A DNA stretch of 64,000 bases from assembly GCF_018729255.1 (NCBI RefSeq), contig NZ_CP076061.1, positions 1-64,000 on the forward strand, given 5' to 3'. Each line of letters begins with the position of its first letter. Position 1 is the stretch's first letter. The DNA is from Cupriavidus sp. EM10 (lineage in GTDB: Bacteria > Pseudomonadota > Gammaproteobacteria > Burkholderiales > Burkholderiaceae). Made by a program: the position numbers and the translations under genes. Of the stretch, positions 36,849 through 46,201 are shown in pieces. The notes below the pieces were generated by a model that saw only the letters and a program-made list of their open reading frames with translations, was not told the origin of the DNA and did not search any database.

Positions 36849-38406
36849 ACGTGATCCGCTGGCTCGCTTGCCGACTCGCGTGCCGAGAGGTCCTGCGCTG
36901 GGCGCCGTCGCCCTTGCACTGGCCGGCTGCGCCACGTCGGCGCTCGACCTGGCGCCATCCCAGCCAGACCGTCCGTGGCAGCCGCCGACCAGCGCAACGG
37001 GCGAGATCGTGGCCGGTGCCGCCAGCCGGCCCGCGCCACCGGATCGGCCGTCGGACTACACCTTGCCGGCCAATTCGGCGCTGGCCACCATCGCCCCGCC
37101 CGCCCAGCTCGATGCCACGCATCCCTACTCGCTGGCCGAGCTGATCGATCTGGCGGAGTCGTCGAATCCGCTGACGCGGGTGGCCTGGAACGATGCCCGC
37201 AACGCGGCGCTGGCCACCGGCATCGCCCGCAGCACCTATCTGCCGCAGATCTCGGTGGCAGCGATGGGTGGCTGGCAGAACGGGCGGCTATCCAGCAACA
37301 CCGCGCTGGGCACCGCCGGTGTGGATGCATCCCATCACGGCGCGATCTCGGTGGTGTCGCTGCAATGGCTGCTGTTCGATTTCGGCGAGCGGGCGGGGCT
37401 GGTGGAAGCCGCCGAGCAGGCCACGGTGGCCGCGAACATCGCGTTCACGGCCATGCACCAGCGCATCATCCACGATGTCAGCGTGGCGTACTACCGCTAT
37501 CAGGCGGCTCGCTCGCGCCGTGCCACGGTCGACCAGGCCATGGCGAATGCCGAGGCCGTGCTGACGGCGGCCAAGGCGCGTTATGCGCGGGGCGTCGGGA
37601 CGGTGGTGGAGGTGGCGCAGGCCACCCAGAACCGTGCCCAGACCAACCTGGCCATGGTGCAGGCGCAAGGCGCGGAGACCGATGCCTACCTCGGGCTGGT
37701 CACGGCTATCGGCATCTCGCCGCTGTCGAAGCCCCGCATCGCCGAAATGCCGTTGCGGCAGCTGTCGCCGGCCTTGCGCAGTTCGGTCGAGCAGATCGTG
37801 GAGCGCGCCATTGCCCAGCGGCCCGACGTGCTGGGCGCCTACGCGCTGGAGCGCGCCAACCAGGCCCGCGTGAAGGCGGCCGAGGCCGCGTTCCTGCCCA
37901 AGGTCTTCATGTCGGCGTTTGCGTCGTATGCATCGGGCGGGTCCGCCATCACGGCGATTCCGCCGGTCGGCCAGCAGCCGCCGACCGTCAACCTGAATGG
38001 CTACCGGTATGGCAACAGCGTATTCCTGGGCGTGACCTTGCCGATCTACGACGGCGGCATGCGCTCGGCCGTGCTGGCGCAGGCGCGTAACGACGTGGAT
38101 AGCGCGTCGGCCAAGCTGACGCGCGCCAAGGAGGAATCGGTGCGGCAGGTGGTGGTCAGCCAGAGTGCGCTGGAATCGAGCCTGGCGGCTTACGACGCGG
38201 CCCGGGCGCTGGCCGATGCGGCGCAGATTACTTACGACGCGGCGTTCGCCGCCTACCGCAAGGGCGTGGGCACCGTGACCGAAGCCAATCTGGCGCAGAA
38301 CCAGTTGCTGCTGGCGCGCAATGCCTCGGCCGACGCCTACAGCGCCGCGCTGGCGGCGGCGGCCACCCTGGCGCTGGCGGCCGGGGACATCGGCAGAACG
38401 CCCTAG
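36841..38406 (+). CDS. mdtP: TolC/NodT-type outer membrane efflux channel (MdtP-like)
   Basis: The 521-residue outer membrane factor has a lipobox (LAGC at about residues 27-30) and the duplicated alpha-helical barrel of TolC proteins. Repeated motifs include AKARYARGVGTVVEVAQA and the matching AYRKGVGTVTEANLAQ. The ATG overlaps the previous gene by eight bases. It completes a tripartite pump with the two preceding genes. The operon ends here; only 19 bases separate it from a converging recombinase gene. Confidence 0.88.
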   Translation: MHKRDPLARLPTRVPRGPALGAVALALAGCATSALDLAPSQPDRPWQPPTSATGEIVAGAASRPAPPDRPSDYTLPANSALATIAPPAQLDATHPYSLAELIDLAESSNPLTRVAWNDARNAALATGIARSTYLPQISVAAMGGWQNGRLSSNTALGTAGVDASHHGAISVVSLQWLLFDFGERAGLVEAAEQATVAANIAFTAMHQRIIHDVSVAYYRYQAARSRRATVDQAMANAEAVLTAAKARYARGVGTVVEVAQATQNRAQTNLAMVQAQGAETDAYLGLVTAIGISPLSKPRIAEMPLRQLSPALRSSVEQIVERAIAQRPDVLGAYALERANQARVKAAEAAFLPKVFMSAFASYASGGSAITAIPPVGQQPPTVNLNGYRYGNSVFLGVTLPIYDGGMRSAVLAQARNDVDSASAKLTRAKEESVRQVVVSQSALESSLAAYDAARALADAAQITYDAAFAAYRKGVGTVTEANLAQNQLLLARNASADAYSAALAAAATLALAAGDIGRTP

Positions 38407-38425
38407 CCCCGGCGACGGACGCTAC

Positions 38426-40104
38426 CTATCCGCCGAAAGCATCCTCCATCTGCCGGGCGCGCTTGACGCTGTCGCCATGCAGGTACAGCGACGTGGTCGA
38501 CACCGACGCATGGCGCAGGTTATCGCGCACCGTGGTCAGTTCGGCCCCCGGGCCAGGGCATGGGTGGCGTGGGTGTGGCGCAGCCAGTGCGGGCTGGCGC
38601 GGCGCAGTTTTTCGGCGGTGGCGGGCCGCTCGGCTTCGAGCTGGTCGGCGGCGGTGCCAAAGAACCGCTTGATGATCATCCAGAGCCGCGCGCCGGTGAT
38701 TCCGCCACTTTCGTCGGGGCCGAGATTGCCGACGATCAGTGTGGTCGGATCCCAGTGCGCCCGCGTAACCGGCAACCCGCGCTCCACCAGGTAGCGATCC
38801 AGCGCGTTGCGTGCCAGCGGCGGCAGCGCGACCCGGCCGGCCTTGGCGCCCTTGCCCACCAGATGCAGCCAGTGGTCGCCGTGAATGTCGATCTCGACGT
38901 TGCGCAGCGTCGCGCCTACCAGTTCGCTGGCGCGCAGCCCGGTGGCATAGGTGAAGTCGAGGATAAAGCGCAGCCGCTGCGCAGCCGGGGCCTCCCAGCC
39001 ATACGACCATTCCAGGCCGTCGGCGATGCTGCGGGTCAGCATCCATTCGCCGTCAGAGAACGCGTGCGAGACATCGAGCGCGGCCGTCTTGGCGCCGCCC
39101 CGCACCTTCAGCCCGGCAAACGGGTTTGCCAGCACATAACGCTGCTGGACCAGCCAGCGGAACAGCGCGCCCAGCACCTGCAGCGTGTAAGCGGCCGAAC
39201 GCGGCGACAGCGCATCGGTGAACGGCTTCCAGTCCGGCGCGCTGCGTGGCCGGGCCGGGCCCACCCAGCGCTCACGCGGGGCGGGCTGGCGCAGGAAATT
39301 GCGGTAGGCGGTGGCGTCTTCGGTGGTCAGCGACGAAAGCGGCCGGCCGTTTTCGATGATCGCCCACAGGATCAGCCGCTCGGCTTCCTTGCGATAGGCC
39401 CGCTGCGTGGCCGGCGATTCATGCAGCGCCAGCCAGGCCTGCACGGCGGCGTAGTCGTTGTCGGCATTGAGCGAACAGGTTTCGCGCGGCGCGCGGAACT
39501 GGCCCAGCGAGCCATCCACCTCATGCGGCAGGTGGCCCATCTGCTCCCACGGCACGATCACGCCGCGCGGCTCCGTGGCGATCAGCGCCCGGGCGCGGGC
39601 CGTCAGTTCTGGCCATTCCGCGAAAAATGCCTCGATCCGCCGGGCGCCGTTGACGCCCAGGCCGGGGATCGTCGCCCACCACTGCCGGCGGCGCGGGATG
39701 CGCACGGTCAGGTCGGCCAGCGTATGGATGTCCTGCGCGCGCAGCGCGGCCACGGACGAAGGCGCCAGCCATATGCCGATATCGTCGGAAATGGCCGGCG
39801 CGGGCGGCGGCATGGTGCGCAGCGTCTCGATGGCCTGATCGGCCGCCCTGCCCTGCTTCGGGCGATCCGCCGCCGCGAATTCGAACAGGGCCGCCAGGTC
39901 CTCGCGTCGCCGGTAGCGCGCGTACGCGGCCAGTTGCCGGCGAATCCCGCCCAGGATGCCGCGCGAAGACTGGCCATGCGCCCGATCGGCATCCAGATAT
40001 TGGGTGACAGCAACCCGCGTCGACATGCCGGCGTGCCACGCACGCAGCGCGGCCAGCGAATCGGCGTCGGGAAAGGCGAAAGGCTGGGATGGGCGGTTTT
40101 TCAT
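38426..40104 (-). pseudogene. Tyrosine recombinase with DUF3701-type N-terminus, one frameshift as sequenced
   Basis: The restored product is about 559 residues. The N-terminal region (DUF3701-type, about 1-200) precedes a SAM-like core-binding domain and a phage-integrase catalytic domain. The catalytic residues are visible as TGLRASELVG, HWLRHTHATH and the nucleophile tyrosine in SLYLHGD. The frame breaks in the G run near 38541-38552 (plus-strand C run), separating the last 40 residues with the tyrosine from the rest. As sequenced the enzyme would lack its nucleophile. No phage or element genes are beside it. Confidence 0.82.
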
Positions 40105-40133
40105 GCGGCGAAGTCTAGCATTGCGGTCAAGTC

Positions 40134-40159
40134 ATTGCGATAAGTTTTCTTATCGCAAT
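40134..40159. promoter_or_regulatory. Perfect 11-bp-arm palindrome upstream of the recombinase
   Basis: ATTGCGATAAG (40134-40144) and CTTATCGCAAT (40149-40159) flank TTTT, 30 bases upstream of the recombinase start. CATTGCG also occurs 14 bases earlier (about 40119). No T run follows, so a terminator is unlikely. It may be an operator or a recombination site. Confidence 0.65.
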
Positions 40160-40350
40160 GGCTTTATGCTGGACTGGAACCTTGCTTTGTCGGAACACCA
40201 CATGGCGAGACGGGGCGCGCTGGTCGGCCATCGCCCTTCGCTGCCCACCCGGTCAAACGGCGAAAGCGCTTAACTCACGGCCCGAAACCTCTGAATACCG
40301 GGGAATGGAAGGATTGCTACAGTCATGCGAAATTCCATTGCGGGCAGCTC

Positions 40351-41163
40351 ATGAACTCTCATAGATCCTCATGGCAAGTCAGGTTCGGCGCCGTGGCAAG
40401 CCTGTTGTGTGCGTTGGGGCTGGTCCAAGGCGCGTTGGCCCAATCCAAGGCCGACGACGCGAACAAGAGCAATAACCCGCTCAATCTGGCCGCATCCTTC
40501 AACGTCCAGAACTACTATTCGCCGCGTCTGTATGGCAGCAATGCCCATACCAATGACCTGCTGCTACGGCCCACCATTCCGGTTGCCCCGGGCGACTGGA
40601 TCGGCGTTCCGCAAATATTTCGCGGAACGGTACCGGTGAGCACAAGGCCCAGCGGGGCCGGCGGTTATGAAACCGGAATCGGGGACATCAACCTCTTTGA
40701 CATCTTTCTGCTGCAGTCCGAGGGGACGCAGATAGGAGTCGGTCCACTGCTGACCCTTCCCACTGCCACCGACCCGAGCCTGGGCACCGGCAAGTGGCAG
40801 GCCGGCCTGGCGGGTGTCGCGGTCCACGCAACGCGGGCACGCCTGCTGGGCATGCTGCTGCAATGGCAGCATTCCTTTGCCGGCCAAAGCAGCCGGCCGA
40901 CGGTTCAGACCCTGACCGCCCAGCCGTTCATGATCTTCAATCTGCCGGAAGGCTGGTATGTCCGGTCTACGGGAATCTGGACGTTCGACCTGCAGCGGGA
41001 CACCTACTACATCCCGGCCGGGCTTGGCTTTGGCAAGGCGTGGAAGGAGGGGTCTACGATCTTCAATGCCTTCATCGAGCCGCAGTACACGGTTGCCCAT
41101 CATGGCCAGGGACTCCCGCAGTGGACAATCTTCGGCGGCCTGAACATGACGTTTGGCAAATAA
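40351..41163 (+). CDS. Outer membrane protein, probably MetA-pathway/transporter-type beta-barrel
   Basis: The 270-residue protein has a signal peptide of about 30 residues (ending ALA). The rest reads as alternating beta-strands, with YETGIGDINLFDIFLL and a C-terminal strand ending GGLNMTFGK. The GxGD pattern resembles the putative phenol-degradation MetA-pathway outer membrane family. The substrate or role is not known. It is monocistronic with only a weak ribosome site; the 190 bases before it show nothing beyond the recombinase palindrome. Confidence 0.68.
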   Translation: MNSHRSSWQVRFGAVASLLCALGLVQGALAQSKADDANKSNNPLNLAASFNVQNYYSPRLYGSNAHTNDLLLRPTIPVAPGDWIGVPQIFRGTVPVSTRPSGAGGYETGIGDINLFDIFLLQSEGTQIGVGPLLTLPTATDPSLGTGKWQAGLAGVAVHATRARLLGMLLQWQHSFAGQSSRPTVQTLTAQPFMIFNLPEGWYVRSTGIWTFDLQRDTYYIPAGLGFGKAWKEGSTIFNAFIEPQYTVAHHGQGLPQWTIFGGLNMTFGK

Positions 41164-41243
41164 GCCCGGTTAGCGGTCACCGGATGGCGTTGCGGAATAC
41201 GGGGGAAAATCCCCCCGCAGCAGATGGACCAACCTACCATCCG

Positions 41244-41501
41244 CTAAATCAATTCCCGATACAGCACCGACAGCGCCTCGCTGCCCGGTGCGCCGTCGCG
41301 CCACATGCGGGCCGCGAAGGCATCCTCGAATTCCTCGCTGCCTTCCTCGAACATGTCGTAGACGCTGTCGTGCGACAGCCCGCCTTCGAGCACCTTCAGC
41401 GCCGCGTCGACAGCCTGCTGCGCGCGCTGCGGCAGGCGCGGCCGGATCGCCCGCAATGCCGCAATCTCGGCCTGTACCTGTTCGTCTGTCTTGCTGGCCA
41501 T
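41244..41501 (-). CDS. Small acidic protein of unknown function
   Basis: The 85-residue protein has no signal or membrane segment and is mostly helical. An acidic stretch DMFEEGSEEFEDAF lies in the middle. GGGAGAG four bases before 41501 supports this start. I do not recognise the family. The codon use is like that of its neighbours, and it converges with the outer membrane protein gene. Confidence 0.65.
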   Translation of the reverse strand: MASKTDEQVQAEIAALRAIRPRLPQRAQQAVDAALKVLEGGLSHDSVYDMFEEGSEEFEDAFAARMWRDGAPGSEALSVLYRELI

Positions 41502-41878
41502 GGTTCTCTCCCAGGGATTGGCGCGTTTGGAGCCGGGCGTCGCCACGGCGCGCTTTGGTCATGCCTCCAAGCCTACCACTCTCCAGGTGCCCGATTGCCG
41601 ACATAGGCGCGGGCGGCATTCATCGCTCTGCGGCTGTGGATGGTAGAAGTCGAGCCCGCTGTTGTAAAACTCGCGCATGCGACGGGGGCGCCCGAATGTC
41701 TGGCCGGGGAGCGCCGGCGCAGCCAAGACGGCACCATGGCTCGACGGCAGCCAGTCGCCATCCTTCGGCCCGGACGCCTGGCAGGCTACTTGCTGTAGCG
41801 CATTGCTGCAGATGCGGCGACCCCGCGCGGACCCATGGTTTGGCGCGGCTGGCGGGCACGGTATCCAGGGAGCAAGTC
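41502..41878. other. 377-base intergenic region, no firm gene
   Basis: It carries the promoter of the minus-strand small gene and of the sugar dehydrogenase. A 39-codon minus-strand frame (41559-41678, starting MREFYNSGLDFYH) has plausible codons but no ribosome site, so it is not called. Confidence 0.4.
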
Positions 41879-43351
41879 ATGAGCGACCGATTTCGGTGGT
41901 TGGCGTCTGTTCTTCTCGGCGGGTGCTTGCTCGCTCTGGCGGCATGTGGCGGCGGCGACGGATCTGGCGGTAGCACCAGCGACACCTCCGGCGGCACGGG
42001 TGGGGGTACCAGCCCCGGCGGCGGCACAGCGTCTATCGCCCTGACGGTCTCGGGCCTGCCCGCCGGCACCGACGCCAATATATCGGTGACCGGCCCCGGG
42101 GGCTTCCAGCGGACAGTAAGCCAGACGGGCAGCCTTGCGAACCTGGCGGCCGGCGCCTATACGATTACCGCTGGCAATGTGCTGAATGGCAACGCGGTGT
42201 ACAAGCCCGCGCAGCCCACCCAGCCTGTCACCGTCAGCGCTGGCCAGGCGTCGTCTGTCACCGTCACCTACACCGGGCCCGAAACACTGCGGCTGTCACT
42301 GGCGACGGTGGCAAGCGGACTCGACTCGCCCATTTACCTGACAGCCCCGGCCAACGACACGCGTCTGTTCGTAGTGGAACGCCCGGGACGAATCCGGGTG
42401 ATTCGCGACGGCGCGCTGCTGGGCACGCCATTCCTCGATATCTCGTCGCTGACCACCACCGATGGCGAACGCGGCCTGCTCTCCATGGCCTTCGACCCCG
42501 GCTACGCCACGAATGGCCGTTTCTTTGTTTATTACACGGCGACGGACGGGTCGATCACGGTGGCGCGCTATCAGGTATCGGCATCCAACGCCGATGTCGC
42601 CAACGCAAGCGGCACCGTGCTGCTGTCGATTCCGCATCCGGGCCAGTCTAATCACAACGGCGGACAACTGGCCTTTGGCCCCGACGGCATGCTCTACCTG
42701 GCCACCGGCGACGGAGGCGGCGCCAATGATCCTTCCGGCAATGCCCAGAACACGGGCTCCCTGCTGGGCAAGATGCTGCGGATCGACGTGCGCGGCAGTG
42801 GCTACGTGGTGCCGCCGAACAATCCGTTTGCCAACGGGGCGGGCGGCCGACAGGAGATCTGGGCAAGCGGGCTGCGCAACCCCTGGCGCTTTTCCTTTGA
42901 CTCGACCGGACAGATCTATATCGCCGACGTCGGCCAGGATGCCCGCGAGGAAGTCAATATCGTCCCCGCCACGACTCCCGGCCTGAACTTCGGCTGGGCG
43001 CGGGTGGAAGGGACGGTTTGCGTCGGCGCATCGACATGCGACACCAGCGGACTGACGCCGCCCGCGTTCCAGTACGACCATTCAGATGGCAGTTGCGCCA
43101 TTTTGGGTGGCTATGTCTACGCGGGCAGCGCTGTCCCGGAACTCAAGGGGCGCTATTTCTATACCGACCTTTGCGTGGGCCGCCTCAAGAGCTTTGCCTA
43201 TCGGGACGGCGCCATCAAGGAATCGATCGACTGGGCGCTGCCGCTGCCGGCCACCGTCTACTCGTTCGGCACCGACGCCGCGGGCGAACTCTACGTATTG
43301 GCCGAAACCAGCGCTGGCGGGCAGGTCTTGCGGGTGCAGCGCGGGCAGTAA
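41879..43351 (+). CDS. PQQ-dependent sugar dehydrogenase-like lipoprotein
   Basis: The 490-residue protein has a lipobox (LAAC near 21-24), a Gly/Ser/Thr linker and a small beta-sandwich domain (about 50-130). The glucose/sorbosone dehydrogenase beta-propeller follows: HNGGQLAFGPDGMLYLATGDGG, SGLRNPWRFSFD and ADVGQDAREEVN. It would oxidise sugars or aldoses at the outer face of the envelope with PQQ. The ATG at 41879 is fixed by GGAG and the lipoprotein signal. No PQQ synthesis genes are in the window. Confidence 0.85.
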   Translation: MSDRFRWLASVLLGGCLLALAACGGGDGSGGSTSDTSGGTGGGTSPGGGTASIALTVSGLPAGTDANISVTGPGGFQRTVSQTGSLANLAAGAYTITAGNVLNGNAVYKPAQPTQPVTVSAGQASSVTVTYTGPETLRLSLATVASGLDSPIYLTAPANDTRLFVVERPGRIRVIRDGALLGTPFLDISSLTTTDGERGLLSMAFDPGYATNGRFFVYYTATDGSITVARYQVSASNADVANASGTVLLSIPHPGQSNHNGGQLAFGPDGMLYLATGDGGGANDPSGNAQNTGSLLGKMLRIDVRGSGYVVPPNNPFANGAGGRQEIWASGLRNPWRFSFDSTGQIYIADVGQDAREEVNIVPATTPGLNFGWARVEGTVCVGASTCDTSGLTPPAFQYDHSDGSCAILGGYVYAGSAVPELKGRYFYTDLCVGRLKSFAYRDGAIKESIDWALPLPATVYSFGTDAAGELYVLAETSAGGQVLRVQRGQ

Positions 43352-43586
43352 GCCAGCGGCGGCAGCTTCGGCCGAGCATCTCTACCAGTCCCGTAGATTT
43401 CGGTAATGTGGCGATTTGTGCACTCAGCAGGGATCGCATCCGCCCGCGCTGCCCAGGCACGACCCCTTCTCGACACGGCGAGACATTCCTTCGCCGGATA
43501 GACTGCATCCCACCCCAATGCACCGTGTTTGGCGCACAATGCGGGTCTTAGCGTGCAAAGCACACCCTGCCCTCATGGAGATGCAT

Positions 43587-44687
43587 ATGAACACCGTAGT
43601 CCAGTCCGCCCTGTCGATCGAACAGAGTGCGAATCCCGTCACCTCGGCCCAGCGCGCAAGCCTGCTCGAGAGCCCGGCATTTGGCCGTGTGTTCACCGAT
43701 CACATGGCGACTATCCGCTACACCGAGGGCAAGGGCTGGCACGACGGCAAGATCAGCCCGCACGCGCCGATCCAGTGCGATCCGTCGATGCAGGTCTTCC
43801 ATTATGCGCAGGAAATCTTCGAGGGCCTGAAGGCCTATCGCCTGCCTGATGGGGGCGGCGCGCTGTTCCGCCCGGACGCCAATGCGCGCCGCTTCCAGAA
43901 CTCGGCCCGGCGCCTGGCCATGCCCGCCCTGCCCGAGGAAATGTTCCTGGAGTCCGTGCGCGAGCTGGTCAAGCTGGATCGCGACTGGATTCCGTCGGGC
44001 CAGGGCTCGGCGTTGTACCTGCGCCCGTTCATGATCGCCACCGAAGTGGTGCTCGGCGTGAAGCCGTCGGCGGAATACCTGTATTGCGTGGTCGCCTGCC
44101 CGGTGGGCGCGTACTTCAAGGGTGGCGCCTCGGCGGCGGTCACGATCTGGGTGTCCGAGACCTATACGCGCGCGGCGCCCGGTGGCACCGGCGAAGCCAA
44201 GTGCGGCGGCAACTACGCAGCCAGCCTGCTGGCCCAGGCCGAAGCCACGCGCGAAGGCTGCGACCAGGTGGTGTTCCTCGACGCCGTGGAGCGGCGCTGG
44301 ATCGAGGAACTGGGCGGCATGAACGTCTTCTTTGTCTTCGATGACGGCACCCTGCAGACCCCGCCGCTGACGGGCACCATCCTGCCCGGCATCACGCGCG
44401 ACTCGCTGATCACCCTGGCGCGCGACCTTGGCCTGACCGTGCGCGAGGAGCCGTATTCCATCGACCAGTGGCAAGCCGATGCGCAGAGCGGACGCCTGCG
44501 CGAGGCCTTTGCCTGCGGCACCGCGGCGGTGGTGACGCCCATCGGCAAGGTGAAGGGCCGTGAGTACAACTTCACGATCGGCGATGGCACGGCCGGCGAG
44601 ACCACGACGCGCCTGAAGGCCGCGCTGGTCGACCTGCAGCAAGGCCGCGCGGCGGACCCGCACGGCTGGCTCGACCGCCTGTTCTGA
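43587..44687 (+). CDS. ilvE: Branched-chain amino acid aminotransferase
   Basis: The 366-residue PLP enzyme of fold type IV, BCAT type II, performs the last step of valine, leucine and isoleucine synthesis. Family motifs are EIFEGLKAY, YLRPFMIA, the PLP-lysine region EAKCGGNYAAS and the C-terminal GTAAVVTPIG. Three in-frame ATGs lie at 43575, 43581 and 43587; GGAG at 43577-43580 points to 43587. It is a single gene without other ilv genes nearby. Confidence 0.92.
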   Translation: MNTVVQSALSIEQSANPVTSAQRASLLESPAFGRVFTDHMATIRYTEGKGWHDGKISPHAPIQCDPSMQVFHYAQEIFEGLKAYRLPDGGGALFRPDANARRFQNSARRLAMPALPEEMFLESVRELVKLDRDWIPSGQGSALYLRPFMIATEVVLGVKPSAEYLYCVVACPVGAYFKGGASAAVTIWVSETYTRAAPGGTGEAKCGGNYAASLLAQAEATREGCDQVVFLDAVERRWIEELGGMNVFFVFDDGTLQTPPLTGTILPGITRDSLITLARDLGLTVREEPYSIDQWQADAQSGRLREAFACGTAAVVTPIGKVKGREYNFTIGDGTAGETTTRLKAALVDLQQGRAADPHGWLDRLF

Positions 44688-44827
44688 GCCCTGAATCCGG
44701 CTGGCGGCCGACCGCCGCCGGCGCCGACCAGCGAGGGCTTGCCGGACATCGCGCCCATCAAGCCGTGGCGCGCCGATGTTCCGGCCTCTCCGCCCAGGAT
44801 GGGCCAAACAGTGTCGAGGGAGGTGCC

Positions 44828-45589
44828 ATGCAACTGCTGATCGGCCGTCCGGGCTATCTTTTTGTCTTTCTGCTGGTATTCATGGGCGTTGCGGCGGCCA
44901 TCGGCGCGCTGGTCCTCCGGCGTTTGCACCCGATCGACAGCGACAGCCGGGACGACTTCAACATCATTCAGGGCGCCACCCTGACGCTGCTGGCCCTGCT
45001 GATCGGGTTCACGCTGTCGATGGCCGTTGGCCGGTATGACCAGCGCAAGAACCTGGAGGAAGAGGAAGCCAACGCCATCGGCACCGAATACCTGCGGGCC
45101 GAGCTGATCGAGCGCGACGCGGATGCGCTCAAGGCGCTGCTGAAGGACTACCTGGCCCAGCGGCTGCATTACTACCAGACGCGCGATCACGCCAGGCTTA
45201 GCGATATCGACGCCGCAACGGCGAAGATCGAGGACCAGATGTGGAAGCTGGTGCGCGGCGCGGCCCGCGAGGCGCCCAACCCGATCACGGCGTTGGCCGT
45301 GGCCGGCATGAACGACGTCATCAACTCCCAGGGCTATACCGAGGCCGCCTGGCGCAATCACATCCCGCTAGGTGCATGGGGATTGATGATCATCATTGCG
45401 TTCTTCAGCAGCCTGATGCAGGGCTACGGGGCCCGCACCCGCAAGGCAAGGATGGGATTGCTGCTGGTGGTGCCGCTGACGGTCTCGCTGTCCCTGACGC
45501 TGATCGCCGATATCGACAGCCCGCGCAGCGGGATCATCCGCGTGGCACCCCAGAATTTGCTCAGCCTTGAGGCTTCGTTGAAACCCTAA
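44828..45589 (+). CDS. DUF4239 membrane protein
   Basis: The 253-residue protein has two N-terminal transmembrane helices (about 8-30 and 48-68) and two near the C-terminus (about 185-235) around a cytoplasmic helical region. This is the DUF4239/bestrophin-like layout. LIGFTLSMAVGRYDQRK after the second helix is characteristic. AGGTG precedes the ATG. The function is unknown; it could be an ion channel by fold analogy only. It converges with a universal stress protein. Confidence 0.82.
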   Translation: MQLLIGRPGYLFVFLLVFMGVAAAIGALVLRRLHPIDSDSRDDFNIIQGATLTLLALLIGFTLSMAVGRYDQRKNLEEEEANAIGTEYLRAELIERDADALKALLKDYLAQRLHYYQTRDHARLSDIDAATAKIEDQMWKLVRGAAREAPNPITALAVAGMNDVINSQGYTEAAWRNHIPLGAWGLMIIIAFFSSLMQGYGARTRKARMGLLLVVPLTVSLSLTLIADIDSPRSGIIRVAPQNLLSLEASLKP

Positions 45590-45611
45590 AGACGCTAATC
45601 TGCCGGCCGTC

Positions 45612-46067
45612 TCAATGCACGGTCTCGCCGCGAATCAGCAGCACGGGTCGGGTGGACTTCGAAATCACGCCCTCCGACACGCTGCCCATGATCACGCGGC
45701 GCACGCCGCGCCGGCCGTGTGTGCCCATGATGATCAGGTCGGCCGGCCAATGATCGGCGCATTTGACGATGGTTCCGGAGATGTTGCCGGGCGACAATGG
45801 CCGTTCGGCCAATTCGGTCTGGCAGCGGACGCCAGCGTTCTCGAAGCGCCGCGCCGCAGTCGCCAGGGCTTTCTGGCCGACCTCGATCATGCCGCCGATG
45901 ATCTGGTTGGGGTCGATATGGGCGTATTCGAAGAACAGTTCGCTGTCGTCCACGACGAACAGCACCTTGACTTCGGCCCCCAGATGCTTGGCCAGCCCCA
46001 CTGCCTGTGCAATCGCCAGCTCCGACGACGGGCCGCCGTCCACCGCCACGAGAATCCTTTCGTACAT
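45612..46067 (-). CDS. Universal stress protein (UspA family)
   Basis: The 151-residue single-domain Usp opens with YERILVAVDGGPSSELA. The ATP-binding motif reads GTHGRRGVRRVIMGSVSEGVI (G2xG9xGS form), so it should bind ATP. A strong GGAGG site precedes the ATG. It is divergent from the L,D-transpeptidase gene. Its role is general stress survival by family; the specific trigger is unknown. Confidence 0.9.
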   Translation of the reverse strand: MYERILVAVDGGPSSELAIAQAVGLAKHLGAEVKVLFVVDDSELFFEYAHIDPNQIIGGMIEVGQKALATAARRFENAGVRCQTELAERPLSPGNISGTIVKCADHWPADLIIMGTHGRRGVRRVIMGSVSEGVISKSTRPVLLIRGETVH

Positions 46068-46129
46068 CGATCCACCTCCGCGTTGATGTTGTCGTTGTAG
46101 ACAGCATAGTTCGCGGCATGGCTTGCCAA

Positions 46130-46158
46130 TTGACCTGTATCAAACGCTCATCAATAGT
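46130..46158 (+). promoter_or_regulatory. Candidate promoter of the L,D-transpeptidase gene
   Basis: TTGACC at 46130-46135 and AATAGT at 46153-46158 are 17 bases apart, 44 bases before the ATG at 46202. The match to sigma-70 boxes is 5 of 6 and 4 of 6. Confidence 0.4.
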
Positions 46159-46201
46159 AGAAACTTTGTTTTCAGATGTACGAAGGGATGGATACATCAC
46201 G

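Noticed and set aside
38426..40351. Boundaries of an integrated element next to the recombinase
   Set aside because: No tRNA gene, flanking direct repeats or mobility partners were found around it.
41559..41678. 39-codon minus-strand frame starting MREFYNSGLDFYH
   Set aside because: Plausible codons but no ribosome site and no recognised family; noted in the gap entry only.
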